Source: Hydra vulgaris (taxonomy: Eukaryota; Cnidaria; Hydrozoa; Anthoathecata; Hydridae). From it: a DNA stretch of 64,000 nt. The translations under genes were made by a program, and so were the position numbers. The DNA is taken from contig NC_088921.1 in the NCBI RefSeq assembly GCF_038396675.1, positions 20,965,001 through 21,029,000 on the forward strand. The letters are read 5' to 3'. Below, in pieces: positions 41,096 to 51,578 of the stretch (position 1 is the stretch's first letter; each line of letters begins with the position of its first letter). The notes under the pieces were generated by a model. It searched no databases. It saw nothing but the letters and a program-made list of their open reading frames with translations, and was not told the DNA's origin.

Positions 41096-42190
41096 ATGGA
41101 AAATATTATAAATAATAACATAATGGAAATACGCAGGGAACAAACTTCTGCATCTAAAAGCTACGCCCAAGTAGCTACAGGAGAAAGTAATGTTAATTTA
41201 AAACCATTAAAAAATACCTTACTTTGCTCATTAAATACTACAGCCAATGTAGAAGATATACTTGCTGCTCTGGAAGAGCAAGACTTAGATGTTGACCTTT
41301 TTGGTCTTCAAGTTATTAGAGGAGGAAAGATGGTAGAAATTGTCATGAGGGATGACAAGTCGAAAAATACTCTTCTTGAAAAGGGGTTAAACATTAAAGG
41401 GGAACACTATCGCCTTTTTAATTCAAAACCAAACCGAACACCTAGAACGCCAACAACCCAAAGAAGAACGGTCTCGATCTTCGGTCTTCCACTTGAGTGT
41501 GTAGAGATTGGTGCAGGCGAAGAATTAGAAAACTGTGGATATGGTAAACACATATCTACAAGAACTCTAATGAAAAAAACTCAAAAAAACAAAATTGAAT
41601 ATTACTCTGGTATTCTACTTGTAGTATTGGAAAATATGCCTAAGCCAATACCAACCCACATAACCTTAAAAGGGTATAAAGTTAAAATAATCCACAGCGG
41701 TCAAGAAGGGTATATACCACATAAAAAAAAGAATTCATTTGAAGAAAGTGAATATAAAAAAAAAGATAATACAAATAAAGAAAATTCAACTAATGAAATC
41801 CTAAGTACTAATTTTGAAGTAACTAGGATCGAAAAAGATCTAGATGTTGCAGCCACTGAAACTGACGTCCACTTTCAAACCAATGAAATTAAGGTCAATT
41901 CAACTAATATAATTGAAACACAAACTATGGAGCAGGATATTGAAAATGAAGTGTATATTCATCAAGAACAAGAAGTAAAACAAAGTATACTATATGAGAA
42001 CGAATTTATGGGTGAAGAGAATCCATCAGAAGCAATAGATGCAGACACGAACTCATTGCAGGAAGTAGGTACTAATGATAACAATAAAAAGAGAAAAAAT
42101 AACACTGAGAAAAACAAATACACTGAATCTAAACGATCCAATAAGGAATCACTAAATCTTGAAAAATTTAGTGAAAAACAAAAAAATTAA
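41096..42190 (+). CDS. ORF1 protein of autonomous LINE, 364 aa (E14)
   Basis: I start at the ATG at 41096; the open frame extends upstream only with non-ATG codons, and an ATG at 41123 is also possible. Blocks: SYAQVATGE, FGLQVIRGGKMVEIVMR, VSIFGLPLE, CGYGKHISTRTLM and YYSGILLVVLEN, the RNA-binding core. The remaining 150 residues are a charged linker ending in a Lys-rich tail. It is shorter than E10 ORF1 and lacks both the E10 C-terminal block and the FKNF/KKAEW domain. Confidence 0.82.
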   Translation: MENIINNNIMEIRREQTSASKSYAQVATGESNVNLKPLKNTLLCSLNTTANVEDILAALEEQDLDVDLFGLQVIRGGKMVEIVMRDDKSKNTLLEKGLNIKGEHYRLFNSKPNRTPRTPTTQRRTVSIFGLPLECVEIGAGEELENCGYGKHISTRTLMKKTQKNKIEYYSGILLVVLENMPKPIPTHITLKGYKVKIIHSGQEGYIPHKKKNSFEESEYKKKDNTNKENSTNEILSTNFEVTRIEKDLDVAATETDVHFQTNEIKVNSTNIIETQTMEQDIENEVYIHQEQEVKQSILYENEFMGEENPSEAIDADTNSLQEVGTNDNNKKRKNNTEKNKYTESKRSNKESLNLEKFSEKQKN

Positions 42191-42301
42191 AAATAAAAAT
42201 AAAAATATAAAACATAAAACCAAACAAAAATATAAAATTCAAAAATATAATAAAAATAAAAACAAAAACTAAACAAAAAAATAAAAACACTTTAGTTAAA
42301 A

Positions 42302-45300
42302 ATGGCTTTAAATATCTACACACTCAATGTAAATGGTCTAAATGACAATTCTAAACGTGTGAAAATAATGAATTGTCTAAAAAATACCGACAGCGATGTT
42401 ATATGCATACAGGAAACGCATTGTACCCAAGAAAACATGCCTAAATGGGCATTGGAATGGAGCAATATCACAGGTGGTTCGTCTCTGTGGAATAATGGTA
42501 CAAACAAAGAACGCGGTGTCGCAATACTCACAAAAAATATAATCAATTTCGATCAAGTAAAGCATGATAAAAATGGAAGAATACTATCAACGAACATCAA
42601 TATAGATAACACCATTATTAGAATAATCAACATATACGGTCCAAATAGCCCATCAGATAAAGAAAATTTTTTTCAATCTATCGAAAAAACATGTCAAAGT
42701 ATCGGACAGCCTGTTTCTTGTAGGAGACTTCAACATGGTCGAAAACCCAACACTAGACAGATTTGGAGGCGACCTCTACAATAAAAATAACACACTTGGA
42801 TCCATAAACCTTAGAGCAATTATAGAAAAATACAATTTAATAGACTACTATAGAAAACTAAACCCTAAAGGAACTGATTTTACTTATGCAAAAACTGATG
42901 GATCCGTCAAAAGTAGGATAGACAGGATATATAGCCAAACAAATGATAGGTCTATCTACAAATATGCAATCATTGAAACCTTCTTGAGCGACCACAAAGC
43001 CTTCTGTCTCTATCAAATGGCTAAAAAACCAAATAAAAAAGGACTCGGATACTGGCACTTGAATGTAACCCTCTTAGAGGATGAAATATTTATAAAAAAT
43101 GTAGTAAATGAATTTGAAAGATTCGTGAAAAACAAAACACTCTTACGAAAACTTAAACCAATGGTGGGAAATTTTTAAGTACCAAATTAAATAAAATGCA
43201 ATCACTAGGTCCACAGAAATTAACAAAACCAAAAAAGAGTATCAAAAACAACTAGAAAAAAAACTAAAAACCGAAAATGAAAATGAAATAAAAGATATCG
43301 AAAATCCATAAAAAATGAAATAAACATGCTTAGTATTAATCGTGGTGTGTTTATAAGAACAAAACAGCAAGTTGTTGAGGAAGGTGAAACCCCATCAAAG
43401 GCGCTTTTTTCATTGGAAAAAACTAATCAGAAAAAAAAAACAATCGAGGAAATTAATGAAAACAACACCTTATACAAAGAAACTGCTTGTATTAATAAAG
43501 TCATTAGAAAGTACTACAAAACCTTATATAAAGAACATAACCTTGACGAAGCAAAACAAATCAACCTCCTAAATAATATAAAAAATCCCCTTAAAAATTA
43601 CGAAAATGCCTTCTTAAATACATACCTGACTAAAGAAGAACTGCTTAATGCAGCTAATTCTCTTGCAAAGTCAAAAACACCAGGTATCGATGGTATTCCG
43701 GTAGAGTTTTATCAAAGCTTCTGGAATATAATTGGAACCGAATTTACCCATATTGTAAATAAAAACCTCTTTAACGAAAAAGCCGAATTGTCATGGTCAC
43801 AGAGAACAGCCATAATAAGTCTACTCCCAAAAGAGGGAGATCTAAAACAACTTAAGAACTGGAGACCAATTTCCTTGTTATGTGCTGATTACAAGATCAT
43901 CACTAAGGCCCTTGCAATTCGGCTATCAAAGGTTCTTGAGAAAATACTAGAACCATCGCAAACCTGCTCTGTTCCTAATCGTACAATCTTTTCAAATATC
44001 TTCCTAGCTAGGGATCTAATAGAGTATACCAATCAGAAGAGTAGTAAAAGTTTTATTATATCAATTGACAAAGAGAAGGCATTTGATAAAATTGATAGAA
44101 AATTTCTTTTTAAAGTAATTGAATGTTTTAATTTTGGTTGTATGTTTACAAGAGCCTTAAAACAAACGCTCAAAAATACACAATCCCTTATTATAAACAA
44201 TGGGCACCTAAGAAAACCCTTCAAAGTTAATAGAGGAGTAAGGCAAGGTGACCCTATATCACTTATGCTTTACTGTATTGCGGCAGAGACCCTGTCTCTA
44301 TCAATAAAAAAGAATCAAAATATCGATGGAATTCAAATACCTGGAAATAATATTCCTCTCAAAATTTTGCAATATGCAGATGACACAATGATTACTGCAC
44401 AAAATATCTCATCCATCGATGAAATTTTTAAAGAAATAGCAAACTTTGAACTTGCCACTGGGTCAAACATAAACAAGGCAAAATCAAAAGCTCTGGCACT
44501 TGGAGGCTTTGACCATCTGGCATATAAAAACTACATAAATAATGGATTTTATAAAGATCATGGTAGAAACTGGGTCAAGCATACCGGCTTAAGAATACTA
44601 GGCATAACATTTAATACTGGACCTTGCCATTCAGCAACAATAAATTGGAAAGAAACTATAGCAAAATTAAAAAAAAAACACTAGCATCTTTAAATACAGA
44701 AACGTATCACTGAGATGCAAAGGAATATTTTTAAATACCCTGGCACTTTCGAAGATATGGTACTTAGCCAACGTTTTCCCACTAAATAAAATCTTTGAAA
44801 ATAAAATAAAAAAAAAAATTCTCGATCTACTTGTGGCAAAGTGAATATGCCGAGCCCATCAAGAGCGTGAAATTCTTTACCTTCCAACTATAAATGGAGG
44901 TTTAGGACTAATTGATCCAGCTAAACAAAGTATCTCACTCAGGATAAAACATCTTCTACAGATGCAACATGTCGAAAACCCTCATGAAAGCCTTTACCTC
45001 CAAAAATATTTACTTGCCACCTCGCTACTAAAACTTGCAAACCAAAGTTATAAACAATGGAATTTTTTAATACTAAATAATTATCCTAAAACATTAAACA
45101 GTCCTCCCTTCTATTATCGTGATATTGTGGATGTCCTGGAAAAAAAAATGAACACCTATTCCTACTAAAAAAAAAATCGTCGCGCAACATATATAAGACA
45201 CTCTTAAATAATGAAAATAATACTTACATAAAAAAAGTACAAACATATTGGGAAGATAAATTGCAAAAACAACTGCCTTGGAGAACCATATGGCTAAGAT

Positions 45301-45859
45301 CTTTTAGCAACCGTATGCCCAAGGCCCAAGTCAAAATACTCAGTGGAGAATGTTGCAAAATAGTCTCCCCACAATGGAAAAACTACGGCTATGGAGGAAG
45401 TATAGAGGACGAGGTAGTTCACTCTGTAGGAGTTGTGGTCTACCAGAAACAACGCTGCATCCCAGTACATCCTGTAAGATAGCGAGGACAGTGTGGAGCA
45501 AACTTAAAGTAGTATACAAAACATTGCAACCAACGCAACCATTTAATATAGTCCATACTGTTCTATTAACTGATATCGACGAATTTAATTGGGACAGTAT
45601 AAAGGCAAAAATAATAACGACCATCACAAATATCACTACTACGGAGCTATGGAGAGCACGAAATATGAAAATAAAAGAAAATAAAACCATAAAACCAAAA
45701 ACCATAGTTGAAAATATAAAACGAGAACTAAAGTACATATGGGATGTAAAATATAAAAAACATCAAAGATTGAATGACATAAAAAACTTCCATAAAAAAT
45801 ACTCCTTTAACAATGCAATTAGTCAGGCAAACTCTGACAAGTTAGTTTTTAATCTATAA
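42302..45859 (+). pseudogene. Broken ORF2 (E14)
   Basis: Begins MALNIYTLNVNGLND at 42302. Shifts near 42700 and 43135 break the endonuclease (QETH, GPNSP; then SRIDRIY and LSDHKAF in the next frame). A stop-containing stretch follows at 43178-43325. The longest open part (43326-44684) holds most of the reverse transcriptase: WRPISLLCADYKI, IDKEKAFDKIDR, GVRQGDPISLMLY, YADD. A shift in an A run near 44675 and several more up to 45350 break the rest. The final part (45350-45859) keeps CX2CX7H-like residues and LWRARN. At least six breaks. Confidence 0.88.
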
Positions 45860-45994
45860 AGCAATAAGATGTGATCTCAACTTCTCGTTTTTTCGATTTC
45901 TTCGCATTTCCGCTTTTCGTTTATGTTTTGATCACCAAAGATAAAAATTAAGAAAAAAGTTAAAAAATTAAAAAAAAAAAAAAAAAAAAAAAAA

Positions 45995-46375
45995 GTATCT
46001 GTTCTTATCAGTTTAATATCTGGTACGCCGGCACAGTCCGGCTCATATATTAATCTGATTTTTGGCATTAGGTCATGGGATCATAGGTTTACCTTGCCCT
46101 GACCACGGGTTTCCTCGGCTTTGCACTACTGCTGAGCGCGGCCCAGATTGGAAAAAAGAAAATATCTTCACTTTCAGAGTGTCTAACATCGCTAATGGTC
46201 TCTAGCTGCTGCTGCTGATGATGCTGCTGATGATGACGACGACGAAAATGATTAGACGTTCTAATTCAGACCACAAGCACATTCTGTCGAAGACGGCGTC
46301 AGTCCGACTATGTCTGCAGTGTTCAGTTATCGCTTCTCCGCCTAATGGCTAAGATCAAGTGTAGTATCTGTTCTT
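45995..46375 (+). repeat. U2 repeat block between E14 and E15, with many base changes
   Basis: U2 nt 36-190 (45995-46149) and U2 nt 1-47 (46329-46375). Differences from the standard unit include TTTCCTCGG for TTGCCTCGG, TCTAGCTG, ACATTCTGTCG and CTCCGCC for CTCGGCC in stem-loop I. This is unlike the uniform units before 40 kb. Confidence 0.88.
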
Positions 46376-48212
46376 GATTTTTAGTCATTAGGTGTTTAAT
46401 TGGGCTAGTGATTGCTTTCGGTGAGGTCTACGTGCCTCTTAGTGTGTATTAAGAAGTTTACCCTACCTCTGCAACGGGTTGCCTGGGAGCAAACTTTAGT
46501 TTGTTGAAGGTTGTGTGAACTATTAGAGTGTTTTTGAGTGACCGAGAGGAAAAAGAGTAGTTAGTACACGTAGTGTATTACTAGTATGAATACACAGTCA
46601 TTAGAAATTGATACGGACAACATAGGCAGTATTGCCACCACTAAAAGCTATTGTCAAGCTATTAAATCATCGAACCAACCGATTAAGTACAGCGTTTTAA
46701 GTAGGACTCTTTTGTGTCATAAGACTCAAAATTGTTCTAGAGCTTGATATTCTGTCGGCTATCGAAGATGCAGGTCTAGATGATGATCTGGAGGCATTTA
46801 TGATTCGTAACGGAACTATGATTGAGCTGGTCATGAAATCCGACAGAGCAAAATCGTTGCTCCAAGATAAAGGTCTTTGTGTTAACGGTGTAATACATCG
46901 TTTTCATAACTCAACTCCAACTCGAAATATTAGCAAACGTATTGCGGGATCCGTTATTGGATTACCTCTAGAAAAAAGTGATCTTTCCAGTCGGGAAAGC
47001 GCTTGAAGACTTAGGCTATGGTAAACATATTCACACAAGACGAGTGTTTAAAAAAACACCAAAGAATAAAACACCGTACTTTTCTGGCATTTTAGTTGTC
47101 ATTATTGACAACATCTTAAAACCAATTCCTCGAAACCTAAGACTAAGGGGATATAATCTTAGAATCGTCTATACAGGACAAGATCAACCAAAAGCTAATC
47201 TAAACGAAACACAAAAAACACCATTAACTGATAGAGTAGAGAAGGAATCAACGGAAAGTAAAATCGGACCTGAAATAGAGAAAAAAGAACTAAATGAAAC
47301 ATTAATTAATAAAGAAAAAATCAACTGTAAACATAGAAACAGCGGAACCAGAAAGGAGCAAATCCAAATGATTTAGCACCTCAAAGTACTAAAAGTGAAA
47401 ACAATATCACAACTGAAAGAGGAGTTATGGATAATATATCAACAGAAGATTTAGAAGAAGGAGAAATTACCATACTTGAAGAACTTGAGGACATGAACCA
47501 TTTAGAAATAGTAGAATTTAACTGGAAAGCTTTTAAAAATTTTGACAGATATAACTGCTCCGAAGAAGAATTAAATAAACTAAAGAGGTATAAAAAGGCT
47601 GAGTGGGACGAGTACGAGTCAGAGCGTCGTAACTACAGAGCACTAGAAAAAAAGCAACAAAGAAAGGGATGTTGACGCCAATTTCTTTTAAAGCTATGGA
47701 TTCGGGCGAAATGTATTCTTATAATAAAGAATTTAAAAACTATTACGAAGAAGACTATTCAACTGACGATGAAGAAAAATACGTAGCACATAAAAAAGCG
47801 GAATGGGATCAACGAAGAAAAGAATTTACTATGTTTATTAAAGACCACGAAAAAAAAGAAAAGGAAAGACAGAATAAATTACAACTAAATCTAATAAAAA
47901 AAGAAAAAAAACAAAAACTGATTGAATAAACTATAACCTATTTTAATTATATATTAAACTATTCCAAAACGTATTACAAATATAATAAAACAAAATAATA
48001 CCTGTAACAATTGTTATTAAGTCATCTCCTAGAAATACTTTTTAAACTCTTGATAACTCAGTAAAAGTAAAATAAAATGAAAACAAAAATAAAAATATAA
48101 AACACAAAAACAAAATATAAAACCCTAAAATTTAAACAATAAACAAAAAATAAAAAATTAAAACTGCCTTCTAACGCCTTGGACTTGTAGGTAGTTAAAA
48201 AAAAAAAAAAAA
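46376..48212 (+). mobile_element. E15: full-length group A ORF1-only retrotransposon, decayed
   Basis: The leader starts GATTTTTAGTCATTAGG as in E4 and E7. The 3' tail includes CTTGGACTTGTAGGTAG, which E4 and E7 lack, so the tailed and tail-less forms share the same 5' end. Several small changes break the ORF. Confidence 0.88.
46586..47929 (+). pseudogene. Broken group A ORF1 (E15)
   Basis: Starts MNTQSLEIDTDN at 46586. It is broken near 46737 (TTCTAGAGC against TTCAGAGC), near 46978 (GTGATCTTTCC against GAGTTTCC), near 47320 and near 47665. Open stretches 46800-47006, 46978-47376, 47427-47675 and 47669-47929 cover nearly the whole 451-residue protein, including both FKNF/KKAEW units. Confidence 0.83.
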
Positions 48213-48667
48213 GTATCTGTTCTTATCAGTTTAATATCTGGTACACCGGCACAGTCCGGCTTATATATTAATCTGATTTTTGGCATTAGGTCATGGGATC
48301 ATAGGTTTACCTTGCCCTGACCACGGGTTGCCTCGGCTTTGCACTACTGCTGAGCGCGGCCCAGATTGGAAAAAAGAAAATATCTTCACTTTCAGAGTGT
48401 CTAACATCGCTAATGGTCTCAGCTGCTGCTGCTGATGATGCTACTGATGATGACGACGACGAAAATGATTAGACGTTCTAATTCAAACCACAAGTACATT
48501 GTTGAAGACGGCGTCAGTCCGACTATGTCTGCAGTGTTCAGTTATCGCTTCTCGGCCTAATGGCTAAGATCAAGTGTAGTATCTGTTCTTATCTTATATC
48601 TTATATAGTATCTGTATCTTATCGCTTCTCGGCCTAATGGCTAAGATCAAGTGTAGTATCTGTTCTT
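48213..48667 (+). repeat. U2 repeat block with a doubled U2 5' end and filler before E16
   Basis: U2 nt 36-190 (48213-48367), a spacer, U2 nt 1-47 (48544-48590), a 30-bp filler (48591-48620) made of ATCTTATATC-like bits and a copy of AGTATCTGTATCTT, then U2 nt 1-47 again (48621-48667) joined to E16. Confidence 0.9.
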
Positions 48668-48966
48668 ATCTTAGTTTAATTAGGCGAGCTAGTGATCCTA
48701 ACTAGTATATAGAAGGTCTACTGGCCTTCTGAGTGTTTAGTGAGTATTACCTTGCGCCTTCCACGGGTTGCAAGGACGAGTGATATAAGAGTGTACTGGT
48801 TCCTTTATTTAGTGTATTGAGTGACTGAGAGATTGTAGAGATCGTAGATCTCAGTGAGTTAAAGAGAGTGTGAGTTTAAAGAGGTTGATTAGACCTCATT
48901 AGAGGTCTACTGGCCTCAGAGCGTCCGAGTAGCTAAGAGTGTATTATATTGTTAGTACTATTTACC

Positions 48967-50763
48967 ATGTTACAAATCGACCCAAAAACGTCAATGGAGG
49001 TAGTTACTGATATTGGTGTTGCTACAGCCCAAACTATTGTTAATGCACAGGCTGCTTATAAAACCTATGCCCAAGTTACAACAAACAACAACTACATTAA
49101 CGACCACAAATCCCTTAAAAATACCCTTTTGTGTAAAGTCCAATTTAAAGTTAGTGACAACGATTTTCTATTAGCTATTGAAGAGGCAGGATATGACAAA
49201 TATCTATTTGGTTATGAACAAATTAGAAATGGCTCAGTTATCGAAATTGTTATGAAAAATGATTTAATTAAACATATAATTCTTGAAAAAGGTATTAATA
49301 TCAATGGTGTAAAACATCCCTCTACCCCTCTACCCAAGCAGGAATATCAACAAAAGAGTGACAATATCAATACTAGGTTTGCCAATAGAAGAAAGCAATT
49401 TTCCAGCTGGGAAGTACCTCGAGGAGCTGGGATATGGAAGGCACTTACGAACTAAGCCTTTACTAAGAAGTACACCTAAAAACAAAACGCCATATTATTC
49501 CGGTATTATAGTCGTGATTATGGACAACCTTCAAAAGCCATTCCTTATCATTAACTTAAATGGTTATGAAGTTAGGGCAATTTACAACGGTCAAGAAGAT
49601 GTGGGAAGACCACAAAAAAAAATATACAACTAACCAACAAAAAGATCCAAACGATTTTAACAAACCATCTAATAATAATCGCTTGGACACAACTTATGTA
49701 GAAGTTGAAAATCCAAATCACATTATAATAAATGAAAGCACGGTAATGAAAACGAAGTAAATAAATATAAAGAGAAAGTACAAACACAAACATTAGAAAC
49801 GGCTACAGAATCCCAACTGAAAACAACTCTCGAAAGAAGAACAACGAACGATTTGGATACAAGTAAAACCAACGAAGTCAAAAAGGTAGCAGATAAATAA
49901 ACACGACAGGATAAGAGGATAGTCTCAAGGATGATAATGAAGATGATGATAATAGTAATGATGGCGATGATAGTAAAGATAGGAATGATTATAAAGGTAA
50001 AGATGATAGTAAAGATGACGATGGAAAAAATGATGACGATGATAGTAAAAATGGCAATGAAAGTAAAGATAATGATGATAGTAAGGATAGCGATGAAAAT
50101 AGTGATGGCGATGGTAGTAAAGATGACGATGATAGCAAAGATGGCAATCCTAGTAAGGATAAAGATAATAGTAAAGATGATAACGATAGTAAAGATAAAG
50201 ATGATAGTAAAGATGATAATAATAGTAAAGTTAATGCTGATAGTCAAGACGACCATGATTGTAATGATAATAATAGCAATAATGAAAGTAGTGAGGACGA
50301 ATGTGAAGTGCCTGATGAATTTTTAAAATTGTACCACTTAGACAAAGTGGATTATAATTGGAAACTTTTTAAGAACTTTGATAGACTAAACTGCAGTGAA
50401 GAAGAACTGAAAAAATTTAAAGTGTATAAAAAATATGAATGGGTACAATATGAAAGAGCTGTAGGCATGTACAAATCATTTGAAAAAAGAACTGATCAAC
50501 TTATTCCAATTGCATTTCAGCAAATGGATTCAGGTGATATGTATTCATACAACATGAAAGAATTCAAAAACGTTAATAGAAACACGGAGGATGAAACCTT
50601 AAGAAATAGATATATAGCCTGTAGAAAAGCGGAGTGGGATCAAAGGAGAAAGGAATATTCACAGTTTCATCCTGACCATGAAAAAAAACAAGAAGAGCGT
50701 GCACTTAAAAAACAAATCTACCAATCTAAAAAAGCAAAACTAACACCAAAAGCTGAAAGTTAA
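48967..50763 (+). pseudogene. Broken group C ORF1 (E16)
   Basis: The ATG at 48967 (MLQIDPKTSMEVV) leads an open N-terminal part to about 49310, where an indel around ACATCCCTCTACC breaks it. ISILGLPIEE and GYGRHLRTKPLL lie in the next frame (49358-49633). More breaks occur at 49620-49920. The acidic repeat region and the C-terminal domain (50308-50763, FKNFDRLNCSEEEL, KKYEWVQYE, RKAEWDQRRKE) are open again. Confidence 0.83.
49927..50290 (+). repeat. GAT/AGT/AAA codon-repeat expansion in E16 ORF1
   Basis: About 360 bp of imperfect units such as GATGATAGTAAAGATGAC, encoding a run of Asp, Ser, Lys and Asn in the frame of the C-terminal domain. The intact relative E11 has a much shorter version. 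It lies in the linker between the RNA-binding and C-terminal domains. Confidence 0.8.
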
Positions 50764-51200
50764 AAATCTTTGAACAGCAGACAAAGTTATTTTACCAACC
50801 AAAAATGTAAAAACAGAAACAAAAGTATATCAAAAAAAAATTAAAAAAATAAAATTGAAAAAAAAAAAAAAAAAAATACGACTAAACCATAATAAGACAT
50901 CCATTAATATTTAAAAACAAAAGTCTTATGTATTAAAGAGTCACATTAAAGAACTACTCAAATAGGACTTGAAAGACAAAAATACAAAACTTAAAAATCC
51001 GAATTAAACTAAAAATACAAAACACTAAAACAAAAAACAAAAATATAAAAAATGAAACTAGAAAACAAAATATAAAACATAAAACTAAAAAAATAAATAA
51101 AAAATATAAAACAAAAACTGCCATCTAGGGCCCTGTGTAAGTCTGGTTTCAGCAACAGGTCACTCTAGTTGGTTGGTATATAAAATAAAAAAAAAAAAAA

Positions 51201-51578
51201 GTATCTGTTCTTATCAGTTTAATATCTGGTACGCCGGCACAGTCCGGCTCATATATTAATCTGATTTTTGGCATTAGGTCATGGGATAATAGGTTTACCT
51301 TGCCCTGACCACGGGTTGCCTCGGCTTTGCACTACTGCTGAGCGCGGCCCAGATTGGAAAAAAGAAAATATCTTCACTTTCAGAGTGTCTAACATCGCTA
51401 ATGGTCTCAGCTGCTGCTGCTGATGATGCTGCTGATGATGACGACGACGAAAATGATTAGACGTTCTAATTCAAACCACAAGTACATTGTTGAAGACGGC
51501 GTCAGTCCGACTATGTCTGCAGTGTTCAGTTATCGCTTCTCGGCCTAATGGCTAAGATCAAGTGTAGTATCTGTTCTT
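51201..51578 (+). repeat. U2 repeat block between E16 and E17
   Basis: U2 nt 36-190 (51201-51355, with GGGATAATAGG for GGGATCATAGG) and U2 nt 1-47 (51532-51578) cut by E17. Confidence 0.92.

Larger units (their letters stand above)
40902..45994 (+). mobile_element. E14: autonomous U2-specific LINE, ORF1 open, ORF2 broken
   Basis: About 5.1 kb. The leader (40902-41095) has AAGGTC-TATT-GGCCTT (40935-40950) and a U2 stem-loop III-like segment (GGTGCCC, TATCCACGGGTTGC at about 40994-41014). The gap between the ORFs is 111 bp. The 3' UTR is only about 135 bp, without the double hairpins seen in E3, E10 and E13, so it is a separate family. The element follows a second copy of U2 nt 1-28. Confidence 0.9.
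48668..51200 (+). mobile_element. E16: group C ORF1-only retrotransposon with SINE-type tail
   Basis: The leader has ATCTTAGTTTAATTAGG, the GGTCTACTGGCC hairpin and a U2 stem-loop III-like segment (48746-48774). The ORF is broken. The 3' UTR (50764-51200) includes an internal A run at about 50859-50876 and ends with CTAGGGCCCTGTGTAAGTC and CACTCTAGTTGGTTGG, almost the same as E8 and E9. It lies after a second U2 5' end. Confidence 0.88.
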
